Shown here: positions 27,623 to 35,692 of the stretch, piece after piece
Layout: the number at the start of each line of letters is the position of its first letter
How positions within the stretch are numbered: the stretch's first letter is position 1
DNA from: Gaiellasilicea sp963789355
GTDB taxonomy: Bacteria > Actinomycetota > Thermoleophilia > Gaiellales > Gaiellaceae
Direction: 5' to 3'
Length of the DNA stretch: 64,000 nt
Assembly (NCBI GenBank): GCA_963789355.1
Contig: CAWBKK010000002.1
Location: 434,001-498,000, forward strand
The notes under the pieces: generated by a model
Database searches by the model: none
What the model saw: the letters and a program-made list of their open reading frames with translations, nothing else
Told to the model about the DNA's origin: nothing
Position numbers and translations under genes: made by a program

Positions 27623-28519
27623 CTACTGCTCGCGGGGCGCGTCTTCGCCGGTCTCGGCGTCGCGCTCGCGCAGGAACCGCGTCAGCTCCGCAGCGAGCGT
27701 GTCTCCCGAGGGCAGGTCTTCGTGCTCCTCGAGATCGAGCTCGTCGGTGCGCTTCTCGAGCTCGGTCACGTACGCGGCCGTCTCGCCGGACTCGTCGCTC
27801 GAGATCGCCTCGGTCACCTGCTCGACGTAGGCCTCCTCGGCCTCGACGAGCTCGGTCGTGTCGATCGGGACCTCGAGCAGCTGCGCCAGGCGGTCGCAGA
27901 GGGCTCGCGCCGCGCGCGGGCTCGGTGCCAGCGAGACGTAATGGGGCACGGCCGCCCAGAGGCTCGCGGCCGGGATACCCTCGCGGCGGCAGACGTCCTG
28001 GAGCACGCCGACGATCCCGGTCGGCCCCTCGTAACGGGAATGCTGGAGCCCGAGGCTCGCGACGAGCTCGGGGTCGCTCGCCGCCCCTGTCACCGGCGCA
28101 GCGCGCGTGTGCGGCACGTCGGCGAGCAGCGAGCCGAGCGTGACGAGCAGCCCGGCCTCGAGCTCGCGCGCAAGATCGACGACGAGCTTGCTGAACGTCC
28201 GCCAGCGAAGGCTGGGCTCGACGCCGATGAGCAGCACGATGTCGCGCTCGGTGCCGGGGATGCGGGCGTGGTAGAAGACGTTCTCCGGCCATTCGATCCG
28301 GCGCGTGAGCCCCTCGTCCAGCGACACCTGCGGGCGATTGGCCTGGAAGTCGACGAAGTTCTCGGGATCGATGTCCGCGAACCGCTCCGCCTCCCAGATC
28401 CGGGCGAGATAGCCGGCCGCGAGCGTCGCTCCCTGGCCGCCGTCGTTCCACCCTCGGAACGCCGCAACGAGCACGGGCTGCCGCAGCGCGGGTCTGTCGA
28501 CCATGCGCAGCTCGCTCAT
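27623..28519 (-). CDS. PAC2-family protein (proteasome-assembly-chaperone fold)
   Basis: A 298-residue PAC2 protein. The family motif is VLVAAFRGWNDGGQGATLA near the N-terminus, followed by FQANRPQVSL and the conserved WAAVPHYVSLAPSPRA. The C-terminal 80 residues are acidic and helical. Actinobacterial PAC2 proteins have the fold of archaeal and eukaryotic proteasome assembly chaperones, but their role is not settled. ATG 28519 overlaps the upstream heme A synthase gene by 4 bases. Confidence 0.85.
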   Translation of the reverse strand: MSELRMVDRPALRQPVLVAAFRGWNDGGQGATLAAGYLARIWEAERFADIDPENFVDFQANRPQVSLDEGLTRRIEWPENVFYHARIPGTERDIVLLIGVEPSLRWRTFSKLVVDLARELEAGLLVTLGSLLADVPHTRAAPVTGAASDPELVASLGLQHSRYEGPTGIVGVLQDVCRREGIPAASLWAAVPHYVSLAPSPRAARALCDRLAQLLEVPIDTTELVEAEEAYVEQVTEAISSDESGETAAYVTELEKRTDELDLEEHEDLPSGDTLAAELTRFLRERDAETGEDAPREQ

Positions 28520-29415
28520 GAGGTGAGTGTACGCGGGGTGCGCCAGAGGGCGGTCACGAGCGCGACCGTCCACGCCCACACGAGCGCGGCCAGCCCGACG
28601 TGGATCAGGACGAGCCACCACGGCAGCTGATTCCGCCACTGGAGCTCCCCGACCGCCATCTGCACCAGCAGCAACCCGAGCAGGATCGCCGCTCCGGGCG
28701 CGAGCACCCCTGCGCGAGCGCGGTTGCGGAAGAGCCAGACGAGGAGGAGCAGAAACGAGATCCCGAACGCGGCCGTCGCCCGCACGTGGATGTAGACGGC
28801 GTCGAGCAGGTTCCAGAAGCGCTCGATCTCGGCGCTGTCACCGGGATGGGGTCCCGCCGCCGTCGAGAGCGTCCCGGTCACGACGAGGATCGCGCACGCG
28901 CCCGCGAGGACGAGGCCGACGAGCTGAAGCCAGCGCGGCACCGGCGACTCGACGCGGCCGTGCGCGTTCCCCCAGGCCTCGACCGCCACGACCGTCGCGG
29001 TCGCGAGGACGACGAGGGCGAGCAGAAAGTGCGTCGCCACCATCAGCGGGTGCAGGTCGAGCCGGATCGTCAGCAGCCCGAGCGGTGCCTGCGCGATCGT
29101 GCCGAGAAAGGTGAAGCCGGCCAGCCACCGGACCCAGCGACCCAGCCCGGACGTGCGGTGGGCGAAGATCCAGGCCGCGAGTGAGAGAGCGATCGGGAAG
29201 AGTGCCATCACCCGGTTGCCGAACTCGATCGACGAGTGCTCGCCGACAGCCGGGAAGAACGCGCCCTCCTGGCAGCCGGGCCACGACTCGCAGGCGAGCC
29301 CGGAGCCGGTCAAGCGCACCGCCGCACCGGTGAGCACGATCACGTAGAGCGAGACGGCGGAGGCGAGCGCGAGCCGCGCGTACCGAGCCGGGGTGAGCGG
29401 CCCGAACTTACGCAA
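28516..29415 (-). CDS. ctaA: heme A synthase (CtaA/COX15 family)
   Basis: A 299-residue protein with eight membrane segments that oxidises heme O to heme A for aa3-type cytochrome oxidase. Conserved histidines are seen in LHPLMVATHFLLAL, DAVYIHVRATAAFG and LVLIHVGLAAL; EFGNRVMAL and the loop cysteine pair ACESWPGC match the family. The start is a TTG at 29415 inside the end of selD (8-base overlap); the longer upstream open frame is an antisense-like Arg/Ser shadow. ctaB and oxidase genes are not in the window. Confidence 0.9.
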   Translation of the reverse strand: MRKFGPLTPARYARLALASAVSLYVIVLTGAAVRLTGSGLACESWPGCQEGAFFPAVGEHSSIEFGNRVMALFPIALSLAAWIFAHRTSGLGRWVRWLAGFTFLGTIAQAPLGLLTIRLDLHPLMVATHFLLALVVLATATVVAVEAWGNAHGRVESPVPRWLQLVGLVLAGACAILVVTGTLSTAAGPHPGDSAEIERFWNLLDAVYIHVRATAAFGISFLLLLVWLFRNRARAGVLAPGAAILLGLLLVQMAVGELQWRNQLPWWLVLIHVGLAALVWAWTVALVTALWRTPRTLTS

Positions 29416-30431
29416 GGGCGATGCCGGCGCCCTCGACGACCCGTCCGACGCGGGCGCTGAAGAGCCCGCGCTCGGCGAAGGTCGCGCCGAGGACAGCCGC
29501 CTTGTCCGCCGGCAGCGAGACGAGCAGCCCGCCGGACGTCTGTGGGTCGTAGGCGAGCGCCAGTACCCCTTCCGGCACGCCGTCGGCCTCGACATGCGGC
29601 CCGGCGAAGTCGCGGTTGCGGCGGTCGCCGCCCGTGCGCACGCCGGCTGCGGCGTGCTCGAGCGCTCCGGGGAAGAACGGCAGCGCGGCAGCGTCGAGCT
29701 CGACCCGCACTCCGCTTCGCTCCGCCAGCTCGTGCGCGTGCCCGAGCAGGCCGAAGCCCGTGACGTCGGTGACGGCGTTCGGCGAGAAAGGCCGGAGCGC
29801 GTCGGCGGCGTCCCGGTTCAGCGTCGTCATCGCGCGTTGTCGCCTCCGCAAGACCCTCGTCGTGCCGGCTGCCCTCACGCGCCGCGTGCAGCAGCAGCCC
29901 GGTCCCGAGCGGCTTGGTCAGGAAGAGCGCGTCCCCGGGTCGTGCGCCGCTCTTGGCCCAGAAGCCCTCGGGGTGCACCGTGCCGACAACCGCGAGCCCG
30001 TACTTCGGCTCGTCGTCGCGGAGGGTGTGCCCACCCGCCAGGATCGCGCCCGCGGCACGCACTTGCTCGTCGGCGGCGCCGAAGATCGCGGCGAGCGTCT
30101 CGTTCGGCAGGCTCTCGGGGAAGGCTGCGATCGAGAGTGCAAGCAGCGGCGAGCCGCCCATCGCGAAGACGTCATTGAGCGCGTTCGTTGCGGCGATCCG
30201 GCCGAAGAGCGCCGGATCGTCGACGAGCGGCGGGAAGAAGTCGAGCGTGAAGACGAGCGCCCGCTCGTCGTCGAGCTTGTAGACGGCGGCGTCGTCCGCG
30301 GGGGCGAGCCCGACCAACAGGTTCTCCGCCTCGGCGGGGACGAAGCCGCGCAGCAGCTCCTCGAGCCGCGCCGCCGGGTACTTCGCAGCGCAGCCACCGC
30401 TGGGGGCGAGAGAGGTCAGGCTCTGGGGCAC
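29408..30431 (-). CDS. selD: selenide, water dikinase (one frameshift)
   Basis: SelD makes selenophosphate from selenide and ATP. N-terminal SGGCAAKYPAARLEELL carries the active-site Cys and Lys (Cys version, not selenocysteine). ATP-site motifs are LVFTLDFFPPLVDDP, TNALNDVFAMGG and AILAGGHTL; the C-terminal half has TDVTGFGLLGHAHE and YDPQTSGGLL. One extra A near 29857 shifts the frame; corrected length is 340. GTG 30431 is 6 bases after TATTTT, the leaderless spacing used elsewhere here, so the longer open frame upstream was not used. Confidence 0.88.
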
Positions 30432-30460
30432 GGCTCCAAAATACGCGCTGCCGTTGCTCC

Positions 30461-30558
30461 TGGACGCAGGGGAGCGTCCACCAACACGCAACGGCGGCCG
30501 GGGAGCCGCCGTTGCATTCTCAGGGGAGAGGAGGAGCCTGGGGTATCCGCACCCCAGG
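30461..30558. other. three consecutive 6-base-loop hairpins in the selD/SDR intergenic region
   Basis: Perfect stems of 7 bp (30461-30480), 11 bp (30488-30515) and 8 bp (30537-30558) each close a 6-base loop; the first two loops are AGGGGA and CGGGGA. They lie upstream of both divergent genes, so they are not simple terminators of either. An unannotated structured RNA or protein-binding array is possible. I tested a tRNA fold and could not build an acceptor stem. Confidence 0.4.
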
Positions 30559-30608
30559 TTCTGCATTCTGCGGTCGACTCCTTGCCGTTTCTGCGATAGT
30601 CGAAACTC

Positions 30609-31298
30609 GTGCCGTCAGCGCTGATCACCGGGGGCTCTTCGGGCATCGGGCTGGCGATCGCGCGGATGCTCCGCGAGGAGGGCTTCGAGTTGACGCTCGC
30701 GTCTCGGACGGCGGAGAAGGTCGAGGCGGCCGCCGCCGAGGTGGGCGCGACCGCGAACGCCGCCGACGTCTCCAAGCCGGAGGACTGCGAGCGCGTCGTG
30801 CGCGAGCACGTCGAGCGCACGGGCGGCCTGGACGTGCTCGTCAACTCCGCCGGAATCGGCATCGCCGGCCGCGTCGAGGACGCCCAGCTCAGGCACATCG
30901 ACCGGCAGCTCGCGATCAACCTGCGCGGGCTCGTGCTCGTCTCTCAGGCTGCGATTCCGCATCTGCGGGCGACGAAGGGCTGGATCGTCAACCTCGCCTC
31001 GATCGCGGGCACCCAGCCGGTGCCGATCCTGCCGATCTACGCCGCGACCAAGGCCGCTGTGATCTCGCTCACGCACTCGCTCAACGCCGACCTCGACGAC
31101 GACGGCGTCCGGGCAATCGCGATCTGCCCGGGCTTCGTCGACACGCCGATGGCCGAGTTCGCGGGCCTTCCGGGCGAGGAGATGATCCAGCCCGCGGACT
31201 GCGCGGAGGTGGTTCGGATGTGCCTTCGCCTCAGCCCCCGGGCGCGTGTCCCGCAGGTCGTGATCGAGCGCGTCGGTTCGAGCGGCAAGATCGCGTAA
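30609..31298 (+). CDS. short-chain dehydrogenase/reductase
   Basis: A 229-residue classical SDR. Cofactor motif TGGSSGIGLAIA, structural motif NSAGIGIAG, catalytic Ser in NLASIAG and YAATKAAV (Tyr-x-x-x-Lys). Acts as an NAD(P)-dependent oxidoreductase; substrate unknown. Starts at GTG 30609. It is convergent with the UbiB gene, with stops 3 bases apart. Confidence 0.88.
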   Translation: MPSALITGGSSGIGLAIARMLREEGFELTLASRTAEKVEAAAAEVGATANAADVSKPEDCERVVREHVERTGGLDVLVNSAGIGIAGRVEDAQLRHIDRQLAINLRGLVLVSQAAIPHLRATKGWIVNLASIAGTQPVPILPIYAATKAAVISLTHSLNADLDDDGVRAIAICPGFVDTPMAEFAGLPGEEMIQPADCAEVVRMCLRLSPRARVPQVVIERVGSSGKIA

Positions 31299-31301
31299 GC
31301 G

Positions 31302-32894
31302 CTACAGGTCGCCCGGCGTCCGCAGGATCCGCCAGAGCTCGAAGAGCCCGAGCGAGACGGAGAGAATGAAGCCGACGACCGCGATCGTGTCGTTCACTCG
31401 CGCCATCAGCGCCGACGCGACGAGCAGCGCCGAGATGATCATCGCCGCGCCGAGCCGGTTCGCGACGGAGCGGGCGACATGCTCGAGCTCTTCGAGGCCG
31501 GTGGGCTGGATTCCGAGCCGGAGCGTCCCGGTCTCGAGCCGCGAGGCGAGCTGGCTGAGGCGCCGCGGCATCCGCAGGAGCGGCTCCGCCTGCGTGTAGG
31601 CGAGGGCGAGGAGGTTCGAGGGCTCCAGCATCCGCTCCGTTTCGCGCAGCATCACCTCGACGCCGTCCTCCTCGAAGAGCTCGATCGGATCGAGCTCGGG
31701 ATCGAGGGCGCGGGCGACCGAGTCGGCTTGAGAGAGAGTCTTCCCGACGAGCGCAAACCCGGTCGGAAGCGCGATCCCGTGGTCGAGTGCGATCCGCTGC
31801 AGATCGGCGAGAGCCTCGCCGGCGCCGATCCCGCTCAGCGGTCGCCAGTGATAGCGGGGCAGCTTCCGGCGCAGATCGTGGACGAAGCCCGCTTCGTCCG
31901 AGGTGAGCGTCGTCAGGGAGAGCCCGAGAATCAGGTCGCCGACGTCGTCGGCGCGGTTCTGCGCGAGTGCGAGCAGGAGCAGTCCCAGTGCGCGCCGGGT
32001 GTCGTCGTCGAGCCGGCCGAGGAGGCCGAAGTCGAGCAGGGCCAGCCTCCCGTCCTCGGTGAGCAGGAAGTTCCCTCGGTGCGGATCGGCGTGATAGACG
32101 CCGTGCACCGTGATCTGCTGGACGTAGGCGCCGAAGAGTTCCCGCGCGAGTACGGCCGCCACCTCGGGGTCGAGGCCGTGCCCTTCGGTGACACGCTCGC
32201 CCACGATCCGCTCCTGGACGAGCACGCTGTCGGTCACGTACGGATGGATCACGGCCGGGACGATCAAGTGCTCGCGGTCGGCGAGGATCCGCGCGATCAG
32301 CTCGGACCCGTGCGCCTCCTCGACGAAGTTCAGCTCGGCCGTGAGGTGGGCTTCCAGCTCGTCCGCCAGCGCCGACAGCTGCAGGAGCCGGGCGGTCTTG
32401 GAGCGGCCCTCCGCGAACGACGTCAGGGAGCGGAGCAGCTCGAGGTCGAGTGCGACCTCGTCCTCGATCCCCGGGCGGCGCACCTTGACGACCACCTCGC
32501 GGCCCGTGCGCAGGAGGCCGCCGTGAATCTGCGCGATCGACGCGCACGCAAGCGGCTCCTCGTCGAGCCGGGCGAAGATCTCGAGCCCGATCTCCTCGTC
32601 GATGATTCGACGTGCCTCCTCGAACGGGAACGGCGCCACGTCGTCGACGAGCTGCTCGAGCTCCTTGATGTAGACGTCCGGGAGCAGGTCCGGCCGCGAC
32701 GACAGCATCTGGCCGAGCTTGATGAACGTCGTTCCGAGCTCCTCGAGCCCCTCGCGGAACGCCCGCGCGCTCTCGCGCGTCACAGGTTTGTTCCCGACGG
32801 CTCCGACCTCCCCGAGGATGCGCAGGAGCCGGCCGCGACGGGCGACGCGGCCAACCTCGAGCGCGCGCCGGGTACGGCGTCCTCTCATGCTCAT
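31302..32894 (-). CDS. UbiB/AarF/ABC1-family atypical kinase
   Basis: A 530-residue ABC1 atypical kinase. The diagnostic KxGQ motif is in TFIKLGQMLSSRPDLLPDVY; the Ala-rich loop in LACASIAQIHGG; VVVKVRRPG holds the beta3 lysine; catalytic HADPHRGN and LLDFGLLG (DFG) follow. Two C-terminal hydrophobic segments (MIISALLVASALMARV and VVGFILSVSLGLFEL) anchor it in the membrane. Family members support ubiquinone/menaquinone or lipid handling. Last gene of a minus-strand run that begins with the HTH-TPR regulator; the gap to the lipoprotein gene is 34 bases. Confidence 0.92.
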   Translation of the reverse strand: MSMRGRRTRRALEVGRVARRGRLLRILGEVGAVGNKPVTRESARAFREGLEELGTTFIKLGQMLSSRPDLLPDVYIKELEQLVDDVAPFPFEEARRIIDEEIGLEIFARLDEEPLACASIAQIHGGLLRTGREVVVKVRRPGIEDEVALDLELLRSLTSFAEGRSKTARLLQLSALADELEAHLTAELNFVEEAHGSELIARILADREHLIVPAVIHPYVTDSVLVQERIVGERVTEGHGLDPEVAAVLARELFGAYVQQITVHGVYHADPHRGNFLLTEDGRLALLDFGLLGRLDDDTRRALGLLLLALAQNRADDVGDLILGLSLTTLTSDEAGFVHDLRRKLPRYHWRPLSGIGAGEALADLQRIALDHGIALPTGFALVGKTLSQADSVARALDPELDPIELFEEDGVEVMLRETERMLEPSNLLALAYTQAEPLLRMPRRLSQLASRLETGTLRLGIQPTGLEELEHVARSVANRLGAAMIISALLVASALMARVNDTIAVVGFILSVSLGLFELWRILRTPGDL

Positions 32895-32928
32895 CGCCTG
32901 CTAGTGCCCGACCGGAAAACGCGGGAAA

Positions 32929-33816
32929 CTAGAGGCGGCCGACGGCGGCGTCGAGCTCGCGCACGGAGACGGTGCCCTCGAAGCGGTCGCGGATCTTTCC
33001 GTCCGACCCGACGACGAACACCCACGGCTCCGAGGGCAGATCCCACTCCTGCACCCAGCCGTTCTCGCCCTTCGTCGGATCGTTGTCCTCGTAGATCTCC
33101 ACGTGGATGAAGCGGATCCCCGTGTTCCCGTGCCGCTCGCGCACCGTGCTGACGACGTCGACGACAGGGCCGCAGGTTCGGCTCGTGCAGTACTTCGGCG
33201 TCGCGAAGACGACCACGAATGGGGACTTCGCGGCGAGCGCTCCCGCGACCGAGCTGCGGTAGAGCTCGCGATCGACCGTCCTCGACGTCGTCAGCTGCTC
33301 GGTGGTCGCGTTCGCCAAGGTCGGGGTCTCCGAGGCGACGGCCTTCTCGCCGACGTCAGGAGCTGTGGTCTCGGCCTTGACGACGACGTTCCCGAGCGCC
33401 TGGATCTTGCGGCCGCCGACCGGCTCGGCGAGCAGCCAGTAGGTCCCGGGCTCGTCGAGTTGCAGGCGGGCGACGAAGATCTCCTGAGCTTCGCCCGGTT
33501 CGCTCCCGGCGACCCCGATCGGCTCGGCGGTGGCGGTCGTCTGCGCGAACGGCTTCGACTTCAACCCTCGGGCGAGCCAGACCTTCGCCTTCGGGCGAGT
33601 GGCCACGCGACCCTGACCGTCGATCACGAGGAAGGTGAATCGGACCGTGCCCGCGCCGAAGTCGGACCCGCCCGGGACGATCGAGACATCCTCGCCCGGA
33701 GCGCGCCAGAGCGCTTCGAGGGTCGGGGCGACCGGCTCCTCCTGCGCTGAGGAGGAGCCGCCGCAGCCTGCCGCGATGGAGCAGGCGGCTAGACCGAGAG
33801 CCGCGGCAAGTCGCAC
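32929..33816 (-). CDS. lipoprotein with C-terminal thioredoxin-like domain
   Basis: GTG 33816. The N-terminus is a lipoprotein signal: LGLAACSIAAGC, with lipobox IAAGC. Residues about 30-150 look like a beta-sandwich with GTYWLLAEPVGG; residues about 190-295 are thioredoxin-like (FVVVFATPKYCTSRTCGPVV, then PWVFVVGSDGKI). The cysteines are spaced CTSRTC (CxxxxC) rather than CxxC, so redox activity is uncertain; a SCO-like or metal-binding role is possible. It lies 42 bases downstream of the small exported peptide gene. Confidence 0.75.
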   Translation of the reverse strand: MRLAAALGLAACSIAAGCGGSSSAQEEPVAPTLEALWRAPGEDVSIVPGGSDFGAGTVRFTFLVIDGQGRVATRPKAKVWLARGLKSKPFAQTTATAEPIGVAGSEPGEAQEIFVARLQLDEPGTYWLLAEPVGGRKIQALGNVVVKAETTAPDVGEKAVASETPTLANATTEQLTTSRTVDRELYRSSVAGALAAKSPFVVVFATPKYCTSRTCGPVVDVVSTVRERHGNTGIRFIHVEIYEDNDPTKGENGWVQEWDLPSEPWVFVVGSDGKIRDRFEGTVSVRELDAAVGRL

Positions 33817-33858
33817 GCGGCGAGTCTAGCCAGGCCCAGGGTTCTAGGATCGCCGGGA

Positions 33859-33960
33859 CTAGCTTCCGTCCGACCAACTGAGGAAGCGACCAAGGGCCGC
33901 ACCCCACGAGGCGAAAAGGACTGACGCCGTCAGGGCAAGGAACAGCATACGAGTCTTCAT
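33859..33960 (-). CDS. 33-residue exported peptide, candidate RRNPP signalling propeptide
   Basis: Too short for most gene finders. ATG 33960 follows a near-perfect AGGAGG ribosome site (33966-33974 region), one of the few strong ones here. The peptide has a basic start (MKTR), a hydrophobic stretch at residues 5-24 and a short polar tail RFLSWSDGS. This is the layout of Phr/PapR-type propeptides, in which the C-terminal 5-10 residues become the signal. It begins 22 bases after the stop of an HTH-TPR regulator, exactly as in Rap-Phr or NprR-NprX pairs. A simple small membrane peptide is the main alternative. Confidence 0.6.
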   Translation of the reverse strand: MKTRMLFLALTASVLFASWGAALGRFLSWSDGS

Positions 33961-33982
33961 TTTTGCCTCCTCCTTTCCGTTT

Positions 33983-35332
33983 CTAGAACCGCATGTCCTG
34001 AAGGGCTTCGGCGGCATTCCGGTACAGCCGAGCTGCTTCAACGTCCTCGCCGCGCCGCGCGGCAAGGTCTCCCAACGCCACCCACGCCCCAGCGCGGTGG
34101 CTGATCGACGAGAGCTGCTCGAAGGTCGCATCGGCGGCGCGGAACGACTGCTCCGCGTCGTCGAAGCGTTCCCGCTCCAGCAGCGAGCGGCCGAGCACGA
34201 TCTGCGCCTGGCCGATCTCGTCGAGGAAGTCTTCGCGGCCCTCGAGCAGACGCAGCGCCTCGCGCGCGTTCTCCTCGGCCGTTTCCCAATCGCCCAGGCG
34301 CAGATGCACCATCGCGAGGCTGCTGACCGCCTGGCCGGCGTCGGCCTGCGAATCGGCCTCGACCGCCACCGCGAACGATGCCTTCAGCTGCTCGATCGCC
34401 TCGTGCGGCTTTCCGAGCATCAGGCTGAGGCCGCCGAGGTTGTTCAACAGCCGGCCGACCGTGCGCTCGTCGTCGAGCTCCTGGAAGAGATTCTTGGCGC
34501 GCTCCGCATAGTTGCGGGAGAGCACCCAGTGGCCCGTGCGCTCGGCGACGAGCGAGGCCTGGAAGTACGCGTCCGCCATCTTGCGGCGGTCGTCGACGCC
34601 CTGCGCGAGCTCGAGCGCGAGCTCGACGTCCTCCCGCGCGGCTTCGAAGTCGCGCTGGCGACGATGGCAGCGGGAGCGCCAGTGGTAGATGTCCGACCGG
34701 AGCCCGTCGCACGGGAGGTCTGAGCTCTGGGCGAGCGACAGCGCCTCATCGAGGAGCGCAACAGCGGTCGACGTGCTCGCAAGCTTGTAGCGGGCGACGC
34801 CGAGCCGGAAGACGATCTCCGCTCGGTCGACGTCCGAGAAGACGGATCCCTCAGCGAGGGCCCGCGCGTTGTTCAGCAGGTCGATTGCCGTCCGGACGTC
34901 GCCCTCCTGCAGCCGCGCCCAGGCCTCTCCGGAACGGGTGCGGACGTCGAGCTCGATCGAGTTCGTCGCCGAGACCGCGGCCCGAACGTCCTCGTAGGCG
35001 TCGACGGCCTCCTTGTAGCGATACGCCTTCGAGAGGGCCTCGGCACGTGCGAGCAAGGCCTCGACCCGGCTGCGCTCGTCGGTCGAGACGCCGCTCGAGA
35101 GGAAGGTCGGATCGACGTTGAGGCGCTGCGCCAGCCACTCCACCGTGTCGGCGGTGGGGCGGGTCTTGCCCCGCTCGATCTGGCTGACGTACTCCTTCGA
35201 GAAGCGGTCTCCGGCGAGGTCCGTCTGGGTCAGGCCGGCGGCGACGCGGAGAAGGCGGAGGCGATCGCCGAGACGCGCGCCCGAGGGGGCGGCGGGGGCG
35301 GCGGATCGGTGGGCGGCGGTGGTTTCGGTCAT
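33983..35332 (-). CDS. HTH-TPR regulator of RRNPP architecture
   Basis: A 449-residue protein with an XRE-type helix-turn-helix at about residues 22-80 (LRVAAGLTQTDLAGDRFSKE, then YVSQIERGKTRPTADTVEWL) and about nine TPR repeats from residue 85 to the end (for example VGRLLNNLGGLSLMLGKPHE). This is the architecture of Rgg/Rap/NprR/PlcR/PrgX regulators that bind re-imported peptides. Start ATG 35332 is 6 bases from a TATGCC hexamer, so leaderless. A palindrome TTGACTGAGTCAA covers its -35 zone, suggesting autoregulation. SARP-like or other TPR regulators are alternatives. Confidence 0.85.
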   Translation of the reverse strand: MTETTAAHRSAAPAAPSGARLGDRLRLLRVAAGLTQTDLAGDRFSKEYVSQIERGKTRPTADTVEWLAQRLNVDPTFLSSGVSTDERSRVEALLARAEALSKAYRYKEAVDAYEDVRAAVSATNSIELDVRTRSGEAWARLQEGDVRTAIDLLNNARALAEGSVFSDVDRAEIVFRLGVARYKLASTSTAVALLDEALSLAQSSDLPCDGLRSDIYHWRSRCHRRQRDFEAAREDVELALELAQGVDDRRKMADAYFQASLVAERTGHWVLSRNYAERAKNLFQELDDERTVGRLLNNLGGLSLMLGKPHEAIEQLKASFAVAVEADSQADAGQAVSSLAMVHLRLGDWETAEENAREALRLLEGREDFLDEIGQAQIVLGRSLLERERFDDAEQSFRAADATFEQLSSISHRAGAWVALGDLAARRGEDVEAARLYRNAAEALQDMRF

Positions 35333-35359
35333 GGGGACGGCATACCTCGGTTCACTCGG

Positions 35360-35372
35360 TTGACTGAGTCAA
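35360..35372. promoter_or_regulatory. perfect palindrome, likely operator of the HTH-TPR regulator
   Basis: TTGACTGAGTCAA is a perfect 6-1-6 inverted repeat 28 bases upstream of the regulator ATG. Its CTTGAC core, counted on either strand, recurs at 35368-35373, 35422-35427, 35468-35473 and 35481-35486; the last two are direct repeats 13 bp apart. This clustering fits a multi-site operator controlling both divergent transcripts. Confidence 0.55.
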
Positions 35373-35481
35373 GCGGGAAGTGGAGTGGCGCGCGTACCCC
35401 TTTGCGGGGATTTTTCCGGAAGTCAAGCGGCGCCGATCGCATGGTGAAGCGAATCTAGCGGAAATCACTTGACCGGGCTAC

Positions 35482-35510
35482 TTGACTTTTTTGGACAGGG
35501 GGCCTACAGT
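35482..35510 (+). promoter_or_regulatory. promoter of the divergent small RNA
   Basis: TTGACT (35482-35487) and TACAGT (35505-35510) are 17 bases apart. The -35 is part of the CTTGAC repeat, so the regulator may act here. No start codon occurs at the leaderless distance, which supports a non-coding transcript beginning near 35517. Confidence 0.55.
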
Positions 35511-35516
35511 GCGGCC

Positions 35517-35684
35517 AACTTGCACCGACCGACGCCAGGCTCGAGTGCAAGGGCGCGCCACCGACGAAGGCGACCGCCGCAACCGCAGGGCCGTGATCGA
35601 GCCGCAGGGTCACGTTTCTCGGAGTGTCGCCCAGTGGCAGCTTGCCTCACGAAACGTCCCCGGAGCCGCAGCCGGGGACGTTTC
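35517..35684 (+). ncRNA. candidate small RNA divergent from the HTH-TPR regulator
   Basis: About 168 bases between a good promoter and a strong hairpin, with no credible protein: open frames through it run across the terminator and have unnatural composition. Near its 5' end CTTGCAC can pair with GTGCAAG to form a stem-loop, and ACGTTTC near 35612 can also pair with the first seven bases of the terminator stem, so alternative folds exist. This accounts for the only stretch over 300 bases without a protein gene (35333-35692). No known RNA family was recognised. Confidence 0.5.
35651..35684. terminator. 13-bp stem terminator shared by small RNA and TetR gene
   Basis: GAAACGTCCCCGG (35651-35663) pairs perfectly with 35672-35684 around an 8-base loop. 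It stands 9 bases from the TetR stop and can terminate both converging transcripts. The tract after it on the plus strand is CTCTTTA, not a long T run. Confidence 0.75.
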
Positions 35685-35692
35685 ATCGCTCT

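Noticed and set aside
30432..30566. 45-codon N-terminal extension of selD
   Set aside because: It would be read through three hairpins, has no homologous look, and a leaderless GTG lies exactly before the conserved SelD sequence.
30490..30600. Possible tRNA near selD
   Set aside because: One hairpin looks like a T-arm, but the loop has 6 bases, no acceptor stem pairs, and no anticodon arm can be placed on either strand.
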